Notes under the pieces: model-generated
The model's input: only the letters and a program-made list of their open reading frames with translations
Told to the model about the DNA's origin: nothing
The model's database searches: none
Shown: positions 29,572-38,702 of the stretch, in pieces
Layout of the letters: each line of letters starts with the position of its first letter
Numbering within the stretch: the first letter of the stretch is position 1
Program-made: the position numbers and the translations under genes
Source of the DNA: Pseudomonas bubulae
Lineage (GTDB): Bacteria > Pseudomonadota > Gammaproteobacteria > Pseudomonadales > Pseudomonadaceae
Assembly: GCF_900618535.1 (NCBI RefSeq)
Contig: NZ_UYJA01000002.1
Span: forward strand, 744,001 to 808,000
DNA: 64,000 bases
Direction of reading: 5' to 3'

Positions 29572-30222
29572 CTAGGTTCGTATCAAGTGGCCGCTGGCCG
29601 CAAGTAATTGACCGTCCAATAATGCGCCTCGCTCGTCAAGTGACAAGCGACCTTCGGCAAACCAGCGCACTGCAAGCGGATAAATCCGGTGTTCCTGGGC
29701 GTGAACCCGTTGCGCCAGGCTATGTGGCGAGTCATCGGACTCTACCGGTATCACTGCCTGTACGACCAGAGGTCCGCCGTCGAGTTCCTCGGTCACAAAG
29801 TGCACGCTGCAGCCGTGCTCACCGTCTCCTGCTTCCAGCGCCCGCTGGTGCGTGTGCAAGCCCTTGTATTTGGGCAGCAGGGAAGGGTGGATATTCAGCA
29901 GGCGACCCTGATAGTGACGCACGAATTCTGCGCTGAGAATGCGCATGAACCCGGCCAGAACCACCAGTTTCGGTTTGAATTCGTCGATGACTTTGATCAA
30001 TGCAGCATCGAAGGCCTCGCGGCCCTCGAATGCCTTGTGATCCAGTACGCGGGTATCGATACCCGCGTCTTTGGCGCGTTGCAGGCCGTAGGCATCCGCG
30101 CGGTTGGAGATCACCGCGCGGATTGTTGCCGGGCTGGCCTTGACGTCATCGCTGTCGATCAAGGCCTGCAAGTTGCTGCCGGTGCCTGAAAGCAGCACCA
30201 CTACATCACAGGTATCAGGCAT
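29572..30222 (-). CDS. purN: Phosphoribosylglycinamide formyltransferase PurN
   Basis: 216 residues. GTGSNLQALID binds the GAR phosphate; the catalytic Asn-His pair is in LLNIHPSLLPKYKGLHTH and the catalytic Asp in VTEELDGGPLV. It transfers a formyl group from 10-formyltetrahydrofolate to GAR, the third step of purine synthesis. Its ATG overlaps the purM stop by one base (TAATG). Confidence 0.96.
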   Translation of the reverse strand: MPDTCDVVVLLSGTGSNLQALIDSDDVKASPATIRAVISNRADAYGLQRAKDAGIDTRVLDHKAFEGREAFDAALIKVIDEFKPKLVVLAGFMRILSAEFVRHYQGRLLNIHPSLLPKYKGLHTHQRALEAGDGEHGCSVHFVTEELDGGPLVVQAVIPVESDDSPHSLAQRVHAQEHRIYPLAVRWFAEGRLSLDERGALLDGQLLAASGHLIRT

Positions 30223-31280
30223 TAGTGCGCCTTGATGTTTTGCAGCTCAACTTGCGCAGCGCCTTCAGCGGCGGTTGCGATCTGACCGATGACCCAAGGC
30301 TGCTCGCCCGCTTCACGCAGTACGTTCAGCGCGGTTTCAACGTCAGCCTGAGCTACGCAGATGACCATGCCAACGCCGCAGTTCAGCACGCGGTGCATTT
30401 CGTGCTCGTCCACGTTGCCTTTTTCCTGCAGCCAGTCGAAGACGGCAGGGCGCTGCCAGCTGGCAACGTCAACCACCGCTTGTGCACCTTTTGGCAGTAC
30501 GCGCGGGATGTTGTCGAGCAGGCCGCCACCGGTGATGTGGGCCATGGCCTTGACCACGCCGGTTTCCTTGATCAGTTTGAGCAGCGGCTTGACGTAGATG
30601 CGGGTCGGCGCCATCAGCAGGTCGGTCAGTGGCTTGCCGTCGAGCTGGATGTTTTCGATGTCGGCACCCGACACTTCGATGATCTTGCGGATCAGCGAGT
30701 AGCCGTTGGAGTGCGGGCCCGAGGACGGCAAGGCGAGCAGGGCGTCGCCGGCAGCGACCTTGGAACCGTCGATGATCTCGGATTTTTCTACAACGCCAAC
30801 GCAGAAGCCGGCCAGGTCGTAGTCTTCGCCTTCGTACATGCCTGGCATTTCAGCGGTTTCGCCGCCAACCAGCGAGCAACCGGACAGTTCGCAGCCAGCG
30901 CCGATACCGGTTACCACCTGGGTCGCGGTTTCAACGTTGAGCTTGCCGGTGGCGTAGTAATCAAGGAAGAACAGAGGCTCGGCGCCGCATACGATCAGGT
31001 CGTTGACGCACATGGCAACCAGGTCGATACCGATGCTGTCGTGCTTGTTCAGGTTCAGGGCCAGGCGCAGCTTGGTGCCGACGCCGTCAGTGCCGGAAAC
31101 CAGAACAGGCTGCTTGTAGCCAGCCGGAATTTCGCAGAGGGCGCCAAAACCGCCGAGGCCGCCCATCACTTCCGGGCGTGCAGTGCGCTTGGCCACGCTC
31201 TTGATGCGTTCGACCAATGCTTCACCGGCGTCGATGTCTACACCGGCGTCTTTGTAGCTCAGGGATGGTTGCTTGCTCAT
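30222..31280 (-). CDS. purM: Phosphoribosylformylglycinamidine cyclo-ligase PurM
   Basis: 352 residues from the ATG at 31280; a longer frame to 31340 has no support. [13 protein letters not shown] begins the protein, followed by [35 protein letters not shown] and a C-terminal [17 protein letters not shown], all PurM hallmarks. It closes the imidazole ring with ATP to form AIR, the fifth step of purine synthesis. It is the first gene of purM-purN-DUF3108. Confidence 0.96.
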   Translation of the reverse strand: MSKQPSLSYKDAGVDIDAGEALVERIKSVAKRTARPEVMGGLGGFGALCEIPAGYKQPVLVSGTDGVGTKLRLALNLNKHDSIGIDLVAMCVNDLIVCGAEPLFFLDYYATGKLNVETATQVVTGIGAGCELSGCSLVGGETAEMPGMYEGEDYDLAGFCVGVVEKSEIIDGSKVAAGDALLALPSSGPHSNGYSLIRKIIEVSGADIENIQLDGKPLTDLLMAPTRIYVKPLLKLIKETGVVKAMAHITGGGLLDNIPRVLPKGAQAVVDVASWQRPAVFDWLQEKGNVDEHEMHRVLNCGVGMVICVAQADVETALNVLREAGEQPWVIGQIATAAEGAAQVELQNIKAH

Positions 31281-31651
31281 AATCCAGGCCTTTAGGGGGG
31301 ATTCGGGGGTATCGACCGAGTTCAGGGGGCAGGCTTGCAAGTGCTCAAGGATTGCACCAGAGCATTTGCAGGGTGCCCGGCTGTTGGCGGTCTGCGAAGG
31401 CGCGCGATTTTATCAGGCTTGAAGGGCAGCGGCCATCCTCGGGCCGACAGGCAGGGTTATATCTGGCGAAAAAAACCTTTTTTAGTCGTACTTGGGTCTG
31501 CGCACAGGCCTGTATAAGGTATAGAGAGGTTGTGTGACCGCGTGAAAACGCGAAACGGGCGTGAATGATTTGGCCGTGGCCGTGTCAGAAGTCTGTTCGA
31601 GTGTTTTTATGGCGTCCTTAATAGGCTGCTTTTTGTCATCGGGAATCTTTC
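31281..31651. other. Intergenic region between divergent purM and DUF2066 genes
   Basis: 371 bases without a convincing gene; two frames of about 60 codons in the plus strand lack ribosome sites and family resemblance. It must hold both divergent promoters. An A/T-rich stretch at 31467-31486 and GTATAAGGTATAGAG near 31511-31525 are possible core promoter parts, but I cannot fix the elements. Confidence 0.5.
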
Positions 31652-32686
31652 ATGCGTTTTAGCCAATTTTTAGCCGTGGGCTGTCTGTCTTTTTTCAGCC
31701 TGGCCAGTCATGCCGAAATCCTCACCGGTCTTTATCAGGTGCTCGAGCCAGTCACCACCCAGTCACCTGATGAGCGCACCCAGGCTACGCAAAAGGCCCT
31801 GGAAACCCTGGTGTTGCGTCTGACCGGAGATGCCGCGGCGATTAAGAGTCCGGCGCTGGAGGCGATTCGCAAAGATCCGCAGCAAATCATCAGTCGCTAC
31901 GGCTATGACGCCGGCCCGCCGCAAAGCCTGCAAGTGGACTTCGATCCGGTGAGTACCGATCGTGCGTTGCATCAGGCCGGGCTGTCGCTGTGGGGCAGTA
32001 ATCGCCCTGCGCTGCTGGGCTGGTGGCTGAATGACTCGGTCGAAGGTTCGAGCCTGGTGGGGGACGGTCAGTCAGTGGCCGAGCCGTTGCGTCGTGCCGC
32101 GCAGCATCGGGGTTTGCCATTGCGCTTGCCGTTGGCGGATTTGAGTGAACAGCTTGTGGGTACGGCTGAAAATCTTGAGGGCAGCAATCCTGCGCCTTTA
32201 AAAGACGCTTCCGAGCGTTATGGTGCGGACGCATTGCTGGCGGTGCATGCTCGTGAAGATGACGGGCAGTGGAGCGCCAAATGGCGTTTGTGGGTAGGTG
32301 ATCAGCAGGAGCAGGGCAGCGCTCAGGCTCCTGATCAGGCAGCGCTGGCCGATGCCGTGATGCTTGCGGTCAGCCAGCGTCTGGCGCCGCGCTATGCGGT
32401 CAAGCCCGGGGTTTCTTCCGAGCAGTTGCTCGAAGTGCAAGGCATGACGTTGCAGCGTTATGCGCAGCTGGGGCATTTGCTTGAGCCTTTTGGTGCGCAA
32501 CTCAAGAGCGTTGACGGTGATCGTGTTGTGTACCTGGTAAACGGCAGCGCCGAGCAGTTGCGTTCGCAATTGGGGCTGGCGCAGTTGCAGGAAGTACCGG
32601 CGGGGCAAGTGCCTGTTGCGGCTGATGGGGGGCAGGCGTCAAGTGTTGCCTCAGGCCCTGCGGCGCAGTTGCGGTTTCGCTGGTAG
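31652..32686 (+). CDS. DUF2066 periplasmic protein
   Basis: 344 residues with a signal peptide (MRFSQFLAVGCLSFFSLASHAE). The mature start, ILTGLYQVLEPVTTQSPDERTQATQKALETLVLRLTGD, is the DUF2066 signature. RPALLGWWLNDS and the repeated LRLPLADLSEQL region follow, and the tail is low complexity (GGQASSVASGPAAQ). The function is unknown. The gene keeps its place between purM and hda, as PA0946 does. It is followed after 35 bases by a permease on the same strand. Confidence 0.85.
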   Translation: MRFSQFLAVGCLSFFSLASHAEILTGLYQVLEPVTTQSPDERTQATQKALETLVLRLTGDAAAIKSPALEAIRKDPQQIISRYGYDAGPPQSLQVDFDPVSTDRALHQAGLSLWGSNRPALLGWWLNDSVEGSSLVGDGQSVAEPLRRAAQHRGLPLRLPLADLSEQLVGTAENLEGSNPAPLKDASERYGADALLAVHAREDDGQWSAKWRLWVGDQQEQGSAQAPDQAALADAVMLAVSQRLAPRYAVKPGVSSEQLLEVQGMTLQRYAQLGHLLEPFGAQLKSVDGDRVVYLVNGSAEQLRSQLGLAQLQEVPAGQVPVAADGGQASSVASGPAAQLRFRW

Positions 32687-32721
32687 GTTGATGTCTTCTT
32701 TATATAAGGATGGGGTGGCTC

Positions 32722-33795
32722 ATGGCTGATTCGCGACGGTGGGTGTGGTGGGGCGTGGCGTTGGGATTCGCCCTGTTCGTGTATTTCCTGCATCCGATAC
32801 TCACGCCTTTTCTGGTCGCCATCGTCCTGGCCTATATGTTCGACCCTGTGGTCGATCGACTGGAAAGGTTCGGGCTTTCAAGAACCTGGGGTGTGGTTGC
32901 GGTCTTTACCGTGTTCACTGTCATTTTGATGACATTGCTGCTGGTACTGGTGCCGCTGCTGGCCAAGCAACTGTTGAAGCTCTATCAGTTGGCACCGCAG
33001 ATCCTCGACTGGCTGCAGCACACGGCAATGCCGTGGGTGCAAGCCAAGTTCGGCTTGAGTGACAGTTTCTGGAAGTTCGACAAGATCAAGGCGGCGATCA
33101 CCGAGCATATGGGGCAGGCGACTGACATTGTCGGAATCGTCCTGTCCAAGGCCACGGCTTCCAGTCTGGCGCTGATCGGCTTTTTGGCCAATCTGGTGTT
33201 GATTCCGGTGGTGGCGTTCTACCTGTTGCGTGATTGGAACATCATGATGGCCAAGATTCGCGGTCTGTTGCCGCGGGCTCGGGCAGATCAGATCGTGTCA
33301 CTGGCCAAAGAGTGCCACGACGTGCTCGGCGCGTTTGTGCGCGGTCAGTTGCTGGTGATGCTGGCGCTGGGGGTGATCTACTCGGCGGGCCTGATGCTGG
33401 TCGGCCTCGAGCTGGGGTTGTTGATCGGCTTGATGGCGGGTATAGCGGCCATCGTGCCGTATATGGGCTTTATTGTCGGCATCGGTGCGGCGTTGGTTGC
33501 CGGGTTATTCCAGTTTGGCGGGGATCTGTACCCGATGCTCGGCATCGTGGCGGTGTTTATGATCGGCCAAGCCCTGGAGGGCACCGTGCTTACCCCGCTG
33601 CTGGTGGGTGACAAAATCGGTATGCACCCGGTGGCGGTGATCTTTGCGATTCTGGCTGGCGGTGAGCTGTTCGGTTTTACCGGTGTATTGCTGGCCTTGC
33701 CGGTAGCGGCCGTGATCATGGTGCTGGTGCGCCATGTGCAGGATTTGTATAAGGATTCCCAGGTCTATAAAGGCAGTGAGGATCCGCAGTTGTAG
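32722..33795 (+). CDS. AI-2E/PerM family permease
   Basis: 357 residues from the ATG at 32722, with AAGGA 11 bases upstream; an ATG at 32710 is an alternative. About eight helices, with the family pattern of an N-terminal helix pair (WWGVALGFALFVYFLHPILTPFLVAIVLAYMF), a soluble middle section, and a C-terminal core with LIGLMAGIAAIVPYMGFIVG and GQALEGTVLTPLLVGDKIGMHPVAVIFAILAGGELFGFTG. Members export autoinducer-2 (TqsA) or exchange sodium for protons; the PerM group is less defined. Transport role likely, substrate unknown. Confidence 0.85.
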   Translation: MADSRRWVWWGVALGFALFVYFLHPILTPFLVAIVLAYMFDPVVDRLERFGLSRTWGVVAVFTVFTVILMTLLLVLVPLLAKQLLKLYQLAPQILDWLQHTAMPWVQAKFGLSDSFWKFDKIKAAITEHMGQATDIVGIVLSKATASSLALIGFLANLVLIPVVAFYLLRDWNIMMAKIRGLLPRARADQIVSLAKECHDVLGAFVRGQLLVMLALGVIYSAGLMLVGLELGLLIGLMAGIAAIVPYMGFIVGIGAALVAGLFQFGGDLYPMLGIVAVFMIGQALEGTVLTPLLVGDKIGMHPVAVIFAILAGGELFGFTGVLLALPVAAVIMVLVRHVQDLYKDSQVYKGSEDPQL

Positions 33796-34019
33796 AGGGT
33801 GGGTTGTGAAGCGGCGGGGTTGTCGCGAGGCGGCCCGGCCTTCTTTGTGCGTTCGAGGCGGCTCGCAGGCGCCAGAAAAAGCCCAATCAATCCAAGACCT
33901 TAACGCAAACCTTTGATTTTGCTCGTGGTCTGTTACATTGTGTGCCCGGCGACACGGGTATAAACTTTTCAAACCTTACACAGAGGCCACTAACGGTTCG
34001 CTTGAACTGTTCAGTCAGC

Positions 34020-34724
34020 ATGAAACCGATTCAGCTGCCCCTAGGTGTGCGTCTGCGTGATGACGCTACCTTCATAAACTACTATCCAGGCGCCAATGCC
34101 GCTGCACTCGGCTATGTCGAACGTCTGTGCGAAGCCGACGCCGGCTGGACAGAAAGCCTGATTTACCTGTGGGGCAAACATGGCGTAGGGCGTACGCACC
34201 TGCTGCAGGCCGCTTGCCTGCGCTTTGAGCAGATGGGCGAACCGGCGGTTTACCTGCCGCTGGCCGAGTTGCTGGATCGCGGCATAGAAATCCTCGATAA
34301 CCTTGAGCAGTACGAGCTGGTTTGCCTGGATGACCTGCAGGCGGTGGCCGGGCGTGCTGATTGGGAAGAGGCGCTGTTCCATCTGTTCAACCGGCTGCGT
34401 GACAGCGGCCGGCGCCTGTTGATTGCAGCCTCCACCTCGCCTCGAGAATTGCCGATCAAACTGGCAGACCTCAAGTCCCGCCTGACCATGGCGCTGGTTT
34501 TCCAGATGCGCCCCCTGTCCGATGAGGACAAGCTGCGGGCTTTGCAGTTGCGTGCTTCACGCCGTGGCCTGCACCTGACTGACGAAGTCGGGCATTTCAT
34601 TCTCACGCGCGGTACCCGCAGCATGAGTGCCTTGTTTGATTTGCTCGAGCGGCTCGATCAAGCGTCCTTGCAGGCGCAGCGCAAGCTGACCATTCCCTTC
34701 CTGAAAGAAACCCTTGGCTGGTAG
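34020..34724 (+). CDS. hda: DnaA-inactivating regulator Hda
   Basis: 234 residues from the ATG at 34020; the longer frame from 33942 is rejected because the clamp-binding motif should be at the N-terminus. QLPLGV (5-10) fits the beta-clamp motif. The AAA+ domain has WGKHGVGRTHLL (51-62), where the usual lysine of the P-loop is Arg, and a Walker B VCLDDLQ. SRLTMALVFQMRPLSDEDKLRAL is shared with DnaA domain III. Hda with the DNA-loaded clamp makes DnaA hydrolyse ATP and so prevents re-initiation of replication. Confidence 0.93.
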   Translation: MKPIQLPLGVRLRDDATFINYYPGANAAALGYVERLCEADAGWTESLIYLWGKHGVGRTHLLQAACLRFEQMGEPAVYLPLAELLDRGIEILDNLEQYELVCLDDLQAVAGRADWEEALFHLFNRLRDSGRRLLIAASTSPRELPIKLADLKSRLTMALVFQMRPLSDEDKLRALQLRASRRGLHLTDEVGHFILTRGTRSMSALFDLLERLDQASLQAQRKLTIPFLKETLGW

Positions 34725-34949
34725 CTCAGCCCTTCAAACATAAGGGTTGTAGTCGGTTTTGACAGTTTCCAGGCGCCAAAAATCCTGCGCGGCCAAAGGG
34801 CTGTGGGCGCAAAATCTGTCGTCAGGGGTGTAAAGCCTTAGATGTCACGACGAAACCATCAAGTCACATTTAGATCGATTGAATTTGCAAATGAGGATCA
34901 TAGAAGGCATAGTCGCGGCTACTTTTTCTAATAAGCCACGGTCGTGCCC

Positions 34950-35576
34950 ATGCTAAAGCGCTTCGCACCCCTCGTGCCCCTCGCACTCGTTACCCTGTTG
35001 TTTGGTTGTACTGCTCACACGCCAGTGTCGCAGCAAGTCGTCCAGGCTCAGGTTCAAAAGTCATCTTCGGTCTCGCAAACTTCCGCTCTTTATCAGGAAG
35101 AACTGGCAACCGAAAAAGAACTGGCTGAGTTTTCTGCCAACAGCAAGCCTTATGAATTGCCAGCTCTGGCTGACAGCATTCTAGAGCGCGGTATGTCCTT
35201 GATCGGTACCCGTTACCGTTTTGGTGGCACCTCCGAGGCAGGCTTCGATTGCAGCGGCTTTATCGGTTATCTGTTCAAGGAAGAGGCGGGCATGCAATTG
35301 CCGCGCTCAACCCGCGAAATGATCAACGTAAAAGCACCGCTGGTCGCACGGAATAATTTGAAACCGGGTGATTTGCTGTTCTTCAGCACCAATGGTCGTG
35401 GCCGTGTGAGCCATGCCGGGATTTACCTGGGTGATGACCAGTTTATTCACTCCAGCAGCCGCCGCAGCGGTGGTGTGCGGATTGATAACCTGGGTGACAG
35501 CTACTGGAGCAAGACCTTTATTGAGGCCAAACGCGCCCTGGCGATGGCCCCTGCGAGCGTCGTAGCCCGCAAGTAA
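34950..35576 (+). CDS. NlpC/P60 lipoprotein (peptidoglycan endopeptidase), copy 1
   Basis: 208 residues from the ATG at 34950 (GTG at 34944 possible). The signal peptide ends in LLFGC, lipid Cys C20. After a linker of about 65 residues comes the NlpC/P60 domain: catalytic Cys C101 in AGFDCSGFIGYLF, His in RVSHAGIYLGDD, and a third polar residue in QFIHSSS. These enzymes cut the D-Glu-mDAP bond in peptidoglycan stem peptides (Spr/MepS group). It is followed by a second, similar gene on the same strand. Confidence 0.87.
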   Translation: MLKRFAPLVPLALVTLLFGCTAHTPVSQQVVQAQVQKSSSVSQTSALYQEELATEKELAEFSANSKPYELPALADSILERGMSLIGTRYRFGGTSEAGFDCSGFIGYLFKEEAGMQLPRSTREMINVKAPLVARNNLKPGDLLFFSTNGRGRVSHAGIYLGDDQFIHSSSRRSGGVRIDNLGDSYWSKTFIEAKRALAMAPASVVARK

Positions 35577-35721
35577 AGTTAATGTGTTACTTGAAGTTCT
35601 GCAGCTAAGAGCTAGAATTAAGTCGCAATGTTAAATTTCTGAAGCCGCGAAGGTGCCCCCTCTCGCGGCTTTGGGGTTCGCGGCCTGAGTTGCCGTATCC
35701 AGAATCAGGAACATTCTGTTT

Positions 35722-36261
35722 ATGTCGATCATGGCCCGCGTTGCTCTCCTCACTTTAGCAGCACTGCTCAGTGCCTGCGCCAGCCGCACCCCGCCAGCCC
35801 CCGTGGCACAAAAGCCGGTTGTGTTTATCACTCATCCCGAAGAAACCTCGCCGGTTGCCGCAGATGTGCTTTTTCGCGCCCTTGGTCTGGTAGGTACGCC
35901 TTATCGCTGGGGCGGCAATACCCCGGATTCGGGGTTTGATTGCAGTGGCCTGATCAAGTACGTGTACAACGACGCCGCGGGTATTTCGTTGCCGCGCACT
36001 ACGCGCGAGATGATCGTGATGCGTGCGCAGAGCATCGGCCAGGACAAGCTGCAAACCGGTGACCTGCTGTTCTTTGCAACCAATGGTGGCTCCCAGGTCA
36101 GTCACGCCGGGATCTACGTAGGCGAAGGGCGCTTTGTCCATGCGCCGGCCACGGGCGGTACGGTCAAGCTGGACAGCCTGAACAAGGCCTACTGGCAGAG
36201 GGCTTATCTGAATGCCAAGCGCGTGTTGCCGACCGAGCAGCATTTGGCACGTTTGCCCTAA
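35722..36261 (+). CDS. NlpC/P60 lipoprotein (peptidoglycan endopeptidase), copy 2
   Basis: 179 residues. The lipobox LLSAC places lipid at C19, and the catalytic Cys C74 lies in SGFDCSGLIKYVY; the His is in QVSHAGIYVGEG and the polar residue in RFVHAPATGG. It shares YRWGG, LPRTTREMI and GDLLFFATNGG with the upstream copy, so the two come from a tandem duplication. The linker between lipid anchor and domain is about 30 residues shorter than in copy 1. It probably acts on peptidoglycan from the outer membrane's inner face. Confidence 0.87.
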   Translation: MSIMARVALLTLAALLSACASRTPPAPVAQKPVVFITHPEETSPVAADVLFRALGLVGTPYRWGGNTPDSGFDCSGLIKYVYNDAAGISLPRTTREMIVMRAQSIGQDKLQTGDLLFFATNGGSQVSHAGIYVGEGRFVHAPATGGTVKLDSLNKAYWQRAYLNAKRVLPTEQHLARLP

Positions 36262-36262
36262 A

Positions 36263-36309
36263 GCCCCTCAGCCCAGCCCTCTCCCTCCGGGGAGGGCTAG
36301 GGTGAGGGC
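36263..36309. repeat. GC-rich inverted repeat between convergent genes
   Basis: AGCCCTCTCC pairs with GGGGAGGGCT, and an outer CCCTCAGCCC pairs with GGGTGAGGG. Repeats of the CCCTCACCC/CCCTCTCCC kind are frequent in Pseudomonas intergenic DNA. It could also act as a weak terminator. Confidence 0.6.
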
Positions 36310-36327
36310 GGCTCTTGATTAGAAAGC

Positions 36328-37635
36328 CTATTTTCCCGACACCCGCCAAACCTTGTTGCCTACATCATCGGCCACCAACAAGTCACCTTGCTTGTCGATC
36401 ACCACGCCCACTGGCCGGCCCATGGCTTTTTCGTCGGCGTTAAGAAAGCCGGTCAGCACATCGATCGGCATGCCCTCCGGTTTGCCGCCGGCAAAAGGCA
36501 CGAAAATCACTTTGTAACCACTGTGGGGTTTGCGGTTCCAGGAGCCGTGCTGGCCGATAAAGGCACCCTGGGTAAAGCCGGGTAAATGGCTGCCTTCGGC
36601 AAACGTCAGCCCCAAAGACGCCGTGTGTGGCCCAACGGCGTAATCCGGGGCAATGGCCTTGGCCACCAGTTCAGGGTTTTGCGGGTTGACCCGCACATCC
36701 ACATGCTGGCCGTAGTAGCTGTAGGGCCAGCCATAGAAGCCGCCATCCTGGACTGATGTGATGTAGTCAGGCACCAGGTCACTGCCGATTTCGTCACGCT
36801 CATTAACTGCTGTCCAGAGCTTGCCGGAGGTGGGTTCCCAGTCCATGCCATTAGGGTTGCGCAGGCCCGACGCAAAAATGCGGTGGCTGCCGGTGGCCGG
36901 GTCGACTTCCCAGATCGCGGCGCGACCTTGCTCCTTGTCCATGCCATTTTCGCCCACATTGCTGTTGGAGCCGACGGTCACATATAACTTGGTGCCGTCC
37001 TTGCTGGCGATCACGTTTTTGGTCCAATGGTGGTTCAGAGGCCCGCCGGGTAAGTCCACCACCTTGACCGGTTTGGCGCTGATGCTGTTTTCACCGGCTT
37101 GATAGGGGAAGCGCAACAGCTTGTCGGCATCTGCCACATACAGATCGTTACCCACCAGCGTCATGCCAAAGGGAGAGTTCAGGTTCTCGATAAACACGGT
37201 GCGGGTTTCGGCGACGCCATCGTGGTCCGCGTCGCGCAGCAGGGTAATCCGGTTTGCACTTGGCACTCCGGCCCCGGCGCGGGACATGACCTTGTCTGCG
37301 ATCCAGCCCTTGATGCCCTTGCTGTCATCCGGCTTGGGCGGCGAATTGGATTCGGCCACCAGCACGTCGCCGTTGGGCAGTACATAGAGCCAGCGCGGGT
37401 GGTCGAGGTTCTGGGCGAAAGCGGCGACGTGCAAGCCGTGGGCAGCCACTGGGGTGGCATTATCGGGCCAGCCGATGGCGGGGGCGATATTGACCGTTGG
37501 AATCAGGGTTTTATTGGGTTCGGGAAGCTTGGGTGATGGGCCGGTACCCTCACTGACTTGCAGGGTCGAGCTTTCGCCGCAAGCGACCAATCCTGCGGCA
37601 AGAACAATAACAACGGCGTGCTGGCGCTTGAGCAT
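36328..37635 (-). CDS. PQQ-type sugar/sorbosone dehydrogenase lipoprotein
   Basis: 435 residues from the ATG at 37635, preceded by GGAG. The signal peptide ends in the lipobox LVAC, so it is lipid-anchored and periplasmic. The rest is a beta-propeller of the soluble glucose/sorbosone dehydrogenase family: [70 protein letters not shown] and [27 protein letters not shown] at the end. It may oxidise a sugar or aldehyde with PQQ. Whether it binds PQQ cannot be judged here. Confidence 0.82.
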   Translation of the reverse strand: MLKRQHAVVIVLAAGLVACGESSTLQVSEGTGPSPKLPEPNKTLIPTVNIAPAIGWPDNATPVAAHGLHVAAFAQNLDHPRWLYVLPNGDVLVAESNSPPKPDDSKGIKGWIADKVMSRAGAGVPSANRITLLRDADHDGVAETRTVFIENLNSPFGMTLVGNDLYVADADKLLRFPYQAGENSISAKPVKVVDLPGGPLNHHWTKNVIASKDGTKLYVTVGSNSNVGENGMDKEQGRAAIWEVDPATGSHRIFASGLRNPNGMDWEPTSGKLWTAVNERDEIGSDLVPDYITSVQDGGFYGWPYSYYGQHVDVRVNPQNPELVAKAIAPDYAVGPHTASLGLTFAEGSHLPGFTQGAFIGQHGSWNRKPHSGYKVIFVPFAGGKPEGMPIDVLTGFLNADEKAMGRPVGVVIDKQGDLLVADDVGNKVWRVSGK

Positions 37636-37763
37636 GTGGTTCTCCATAAGATCTTGTCTGGTAGTAGAGAAGCGTAGCTGTTTAAAGGTTCAGCCCGGGC
37701 GCCGGATAAAGCCTTTAGGCGCCGGCTTTAATTGACGCTCCACCCCCAACCCTCTAACCTTCG

Positions 37764-37990
37764 CGGCTTGTTTCAGGTGCTCTGTGGCCATGGGTCGACA
37801 GAGTGAAACAGGGAAGCCGGTGAGGGCGTGTTGGACCTACACAACCGCCACGATCCCGGCGCTGCCCCCGCAACGGTAAACGAGTCAAAGCCACGCTCAG
37901 TGCCACTGTGTTTTTTGCACGGGAAGGCGCGTGGACAAGGGTGCACCCTACAGGTGCCGCCCGCTTGTGAGCCCGGAGACCGGCCTGATC
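37764..37990 (+). promoter_or_regulatory. Cobalamin riboswitch (AdoCbl aptamer) upstream of cobO
   Basis: The conserved blocks occur in order: AACAGGGAAGCCGGTGAG (37808-37825), GCTGCCCCCGCAACGGTAA (37861-37879), GGGAAGGCG (37921-37929) and the B12 box GAGCCCGGAGACCGGCC (37969-37985). They are spaced as in known cobalamin riboswitches. Binding of adenosylcobalamin should reduce expression of the plus-strand cob genes that begin at 38081. Confidence 0.93.
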
Positions 37991-37997
37991 CATCCAC

Positions 37998-38031
37998 CAC
38001 TCTCGCGGCGGGCGATGCAGTGTGTTTTTTT
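37998..38031 (+). terminator. Possible riboswitch expression platform (intrinsic terminator)
   Basis: CACT-C-TCGC can pair with GCGA-TGC-AGTG around GGCGG, followed by seven T (38025-38031). It sits between the aptamer and cobO, where a regulated terminator would be expected. The stem is interrupted, so the call is tentative. Confidence 0.5.
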
Positions 38032-38080
38032 AATTTCCCCCGCCTCCCGTTTGCATCATCGAACCCAACGGAGAGTTGCC

Positions 38081-38692
38081 ATGAATGAATCCCCCGAACG
38101 CGACGAACGCCATCAGGCGCGCATGCTGCGCAAAAAAGCGGTTATGGACGAGCGCATTGCCAGCTCGCCCAATGAATGCGGACTGCTGCTGGTATTGACC
38201 GGCAATGGCAAAGGCAAGAGCAGTTCTGCGTTTGGCATGCTGGCCCGGGCCATGGGCCACGGCATGCAGTGCGGCGTGGTGCAGTTCATCAAGGGGCGCA
38301 ACAGCACCGGTGAGGAGATTTTCTTCCGCCGTTTTCCCGAGCAGGTGCGCTACCACGTGATGGGTGAAGGCTTTACCTGGGAAACCCAGGACCGCCAGCG
38401 CGATATCGCCGCCGCCGAAGCCGCGTGGGAAGTGTCCCGCGAGATGCTGCGCGATCCGTCCATTGGGTTGGTGGTGCTCGATGAGCTGAATATCGCGCTC
38501 AAGCACGGCTACCTCGATCTGGAACAGGTGCTCGCCGACCTGCAAGCCCGTCCGCCCATGCAGCATGTGCTGGTCACCGGCCGTGGCGCCAAACCTGAAT
38601 TGATTGATCTGGCTGATACCGTGACTGAGATGGCGGTGGTCAAACACGCTTTCCAGGCCGGGATCAAAGCCCAGAAAGGCATCGAATTGTGA
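38081..38692 (+). CDS. cobO: Cob(I)yrinic acid a,c-diamide adenosyltransferase
   Basis: 203 residues from the ATG at 38081, with GGAGAG nearby; the longer frame from 37931 runs into the riboswitch. The P-loop GNGKGKSS is at 41-48, and MGEGFTWETQDRQRD and VLDELNIALKHGYLDLEQVL are hallmarks of the CobO/BtuR group. It adds the 5'-deoxyadenosyl group from ATP to the cobalt of corrinoids. It is the first gene after the cobalamin riboswitch, so B12 should repress the whole cluster. Confidence 0.96.
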   Translation: MNESPERDERHQARMLRKKAVMDERIASSPNECGLLLVLTGNGKGKSSSAFGMLARAMGHGMQCGVVQFIKGRNSTGEEIFFRRFPEQVRYHVMGEGFTWETQDRQRDIAAAEAAWEVSREMLRDPSIGLVVLDELNIALKHGYLDLEQVLADLQARPPMQHVLVTGRGAKPELIDLADTVTEMAVVKHAFQAGIKAQKGIEL

Positions 38693-38702
38693 GTGTTGAA
38701 GT

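Noticed and set aside
31335..31537. Two short plus-strand frames in the purM-DUF2066 gap
   Set aside because: Overlapping frames of about 60 codons without ribosome sites; the region is needed for divergent promoters.
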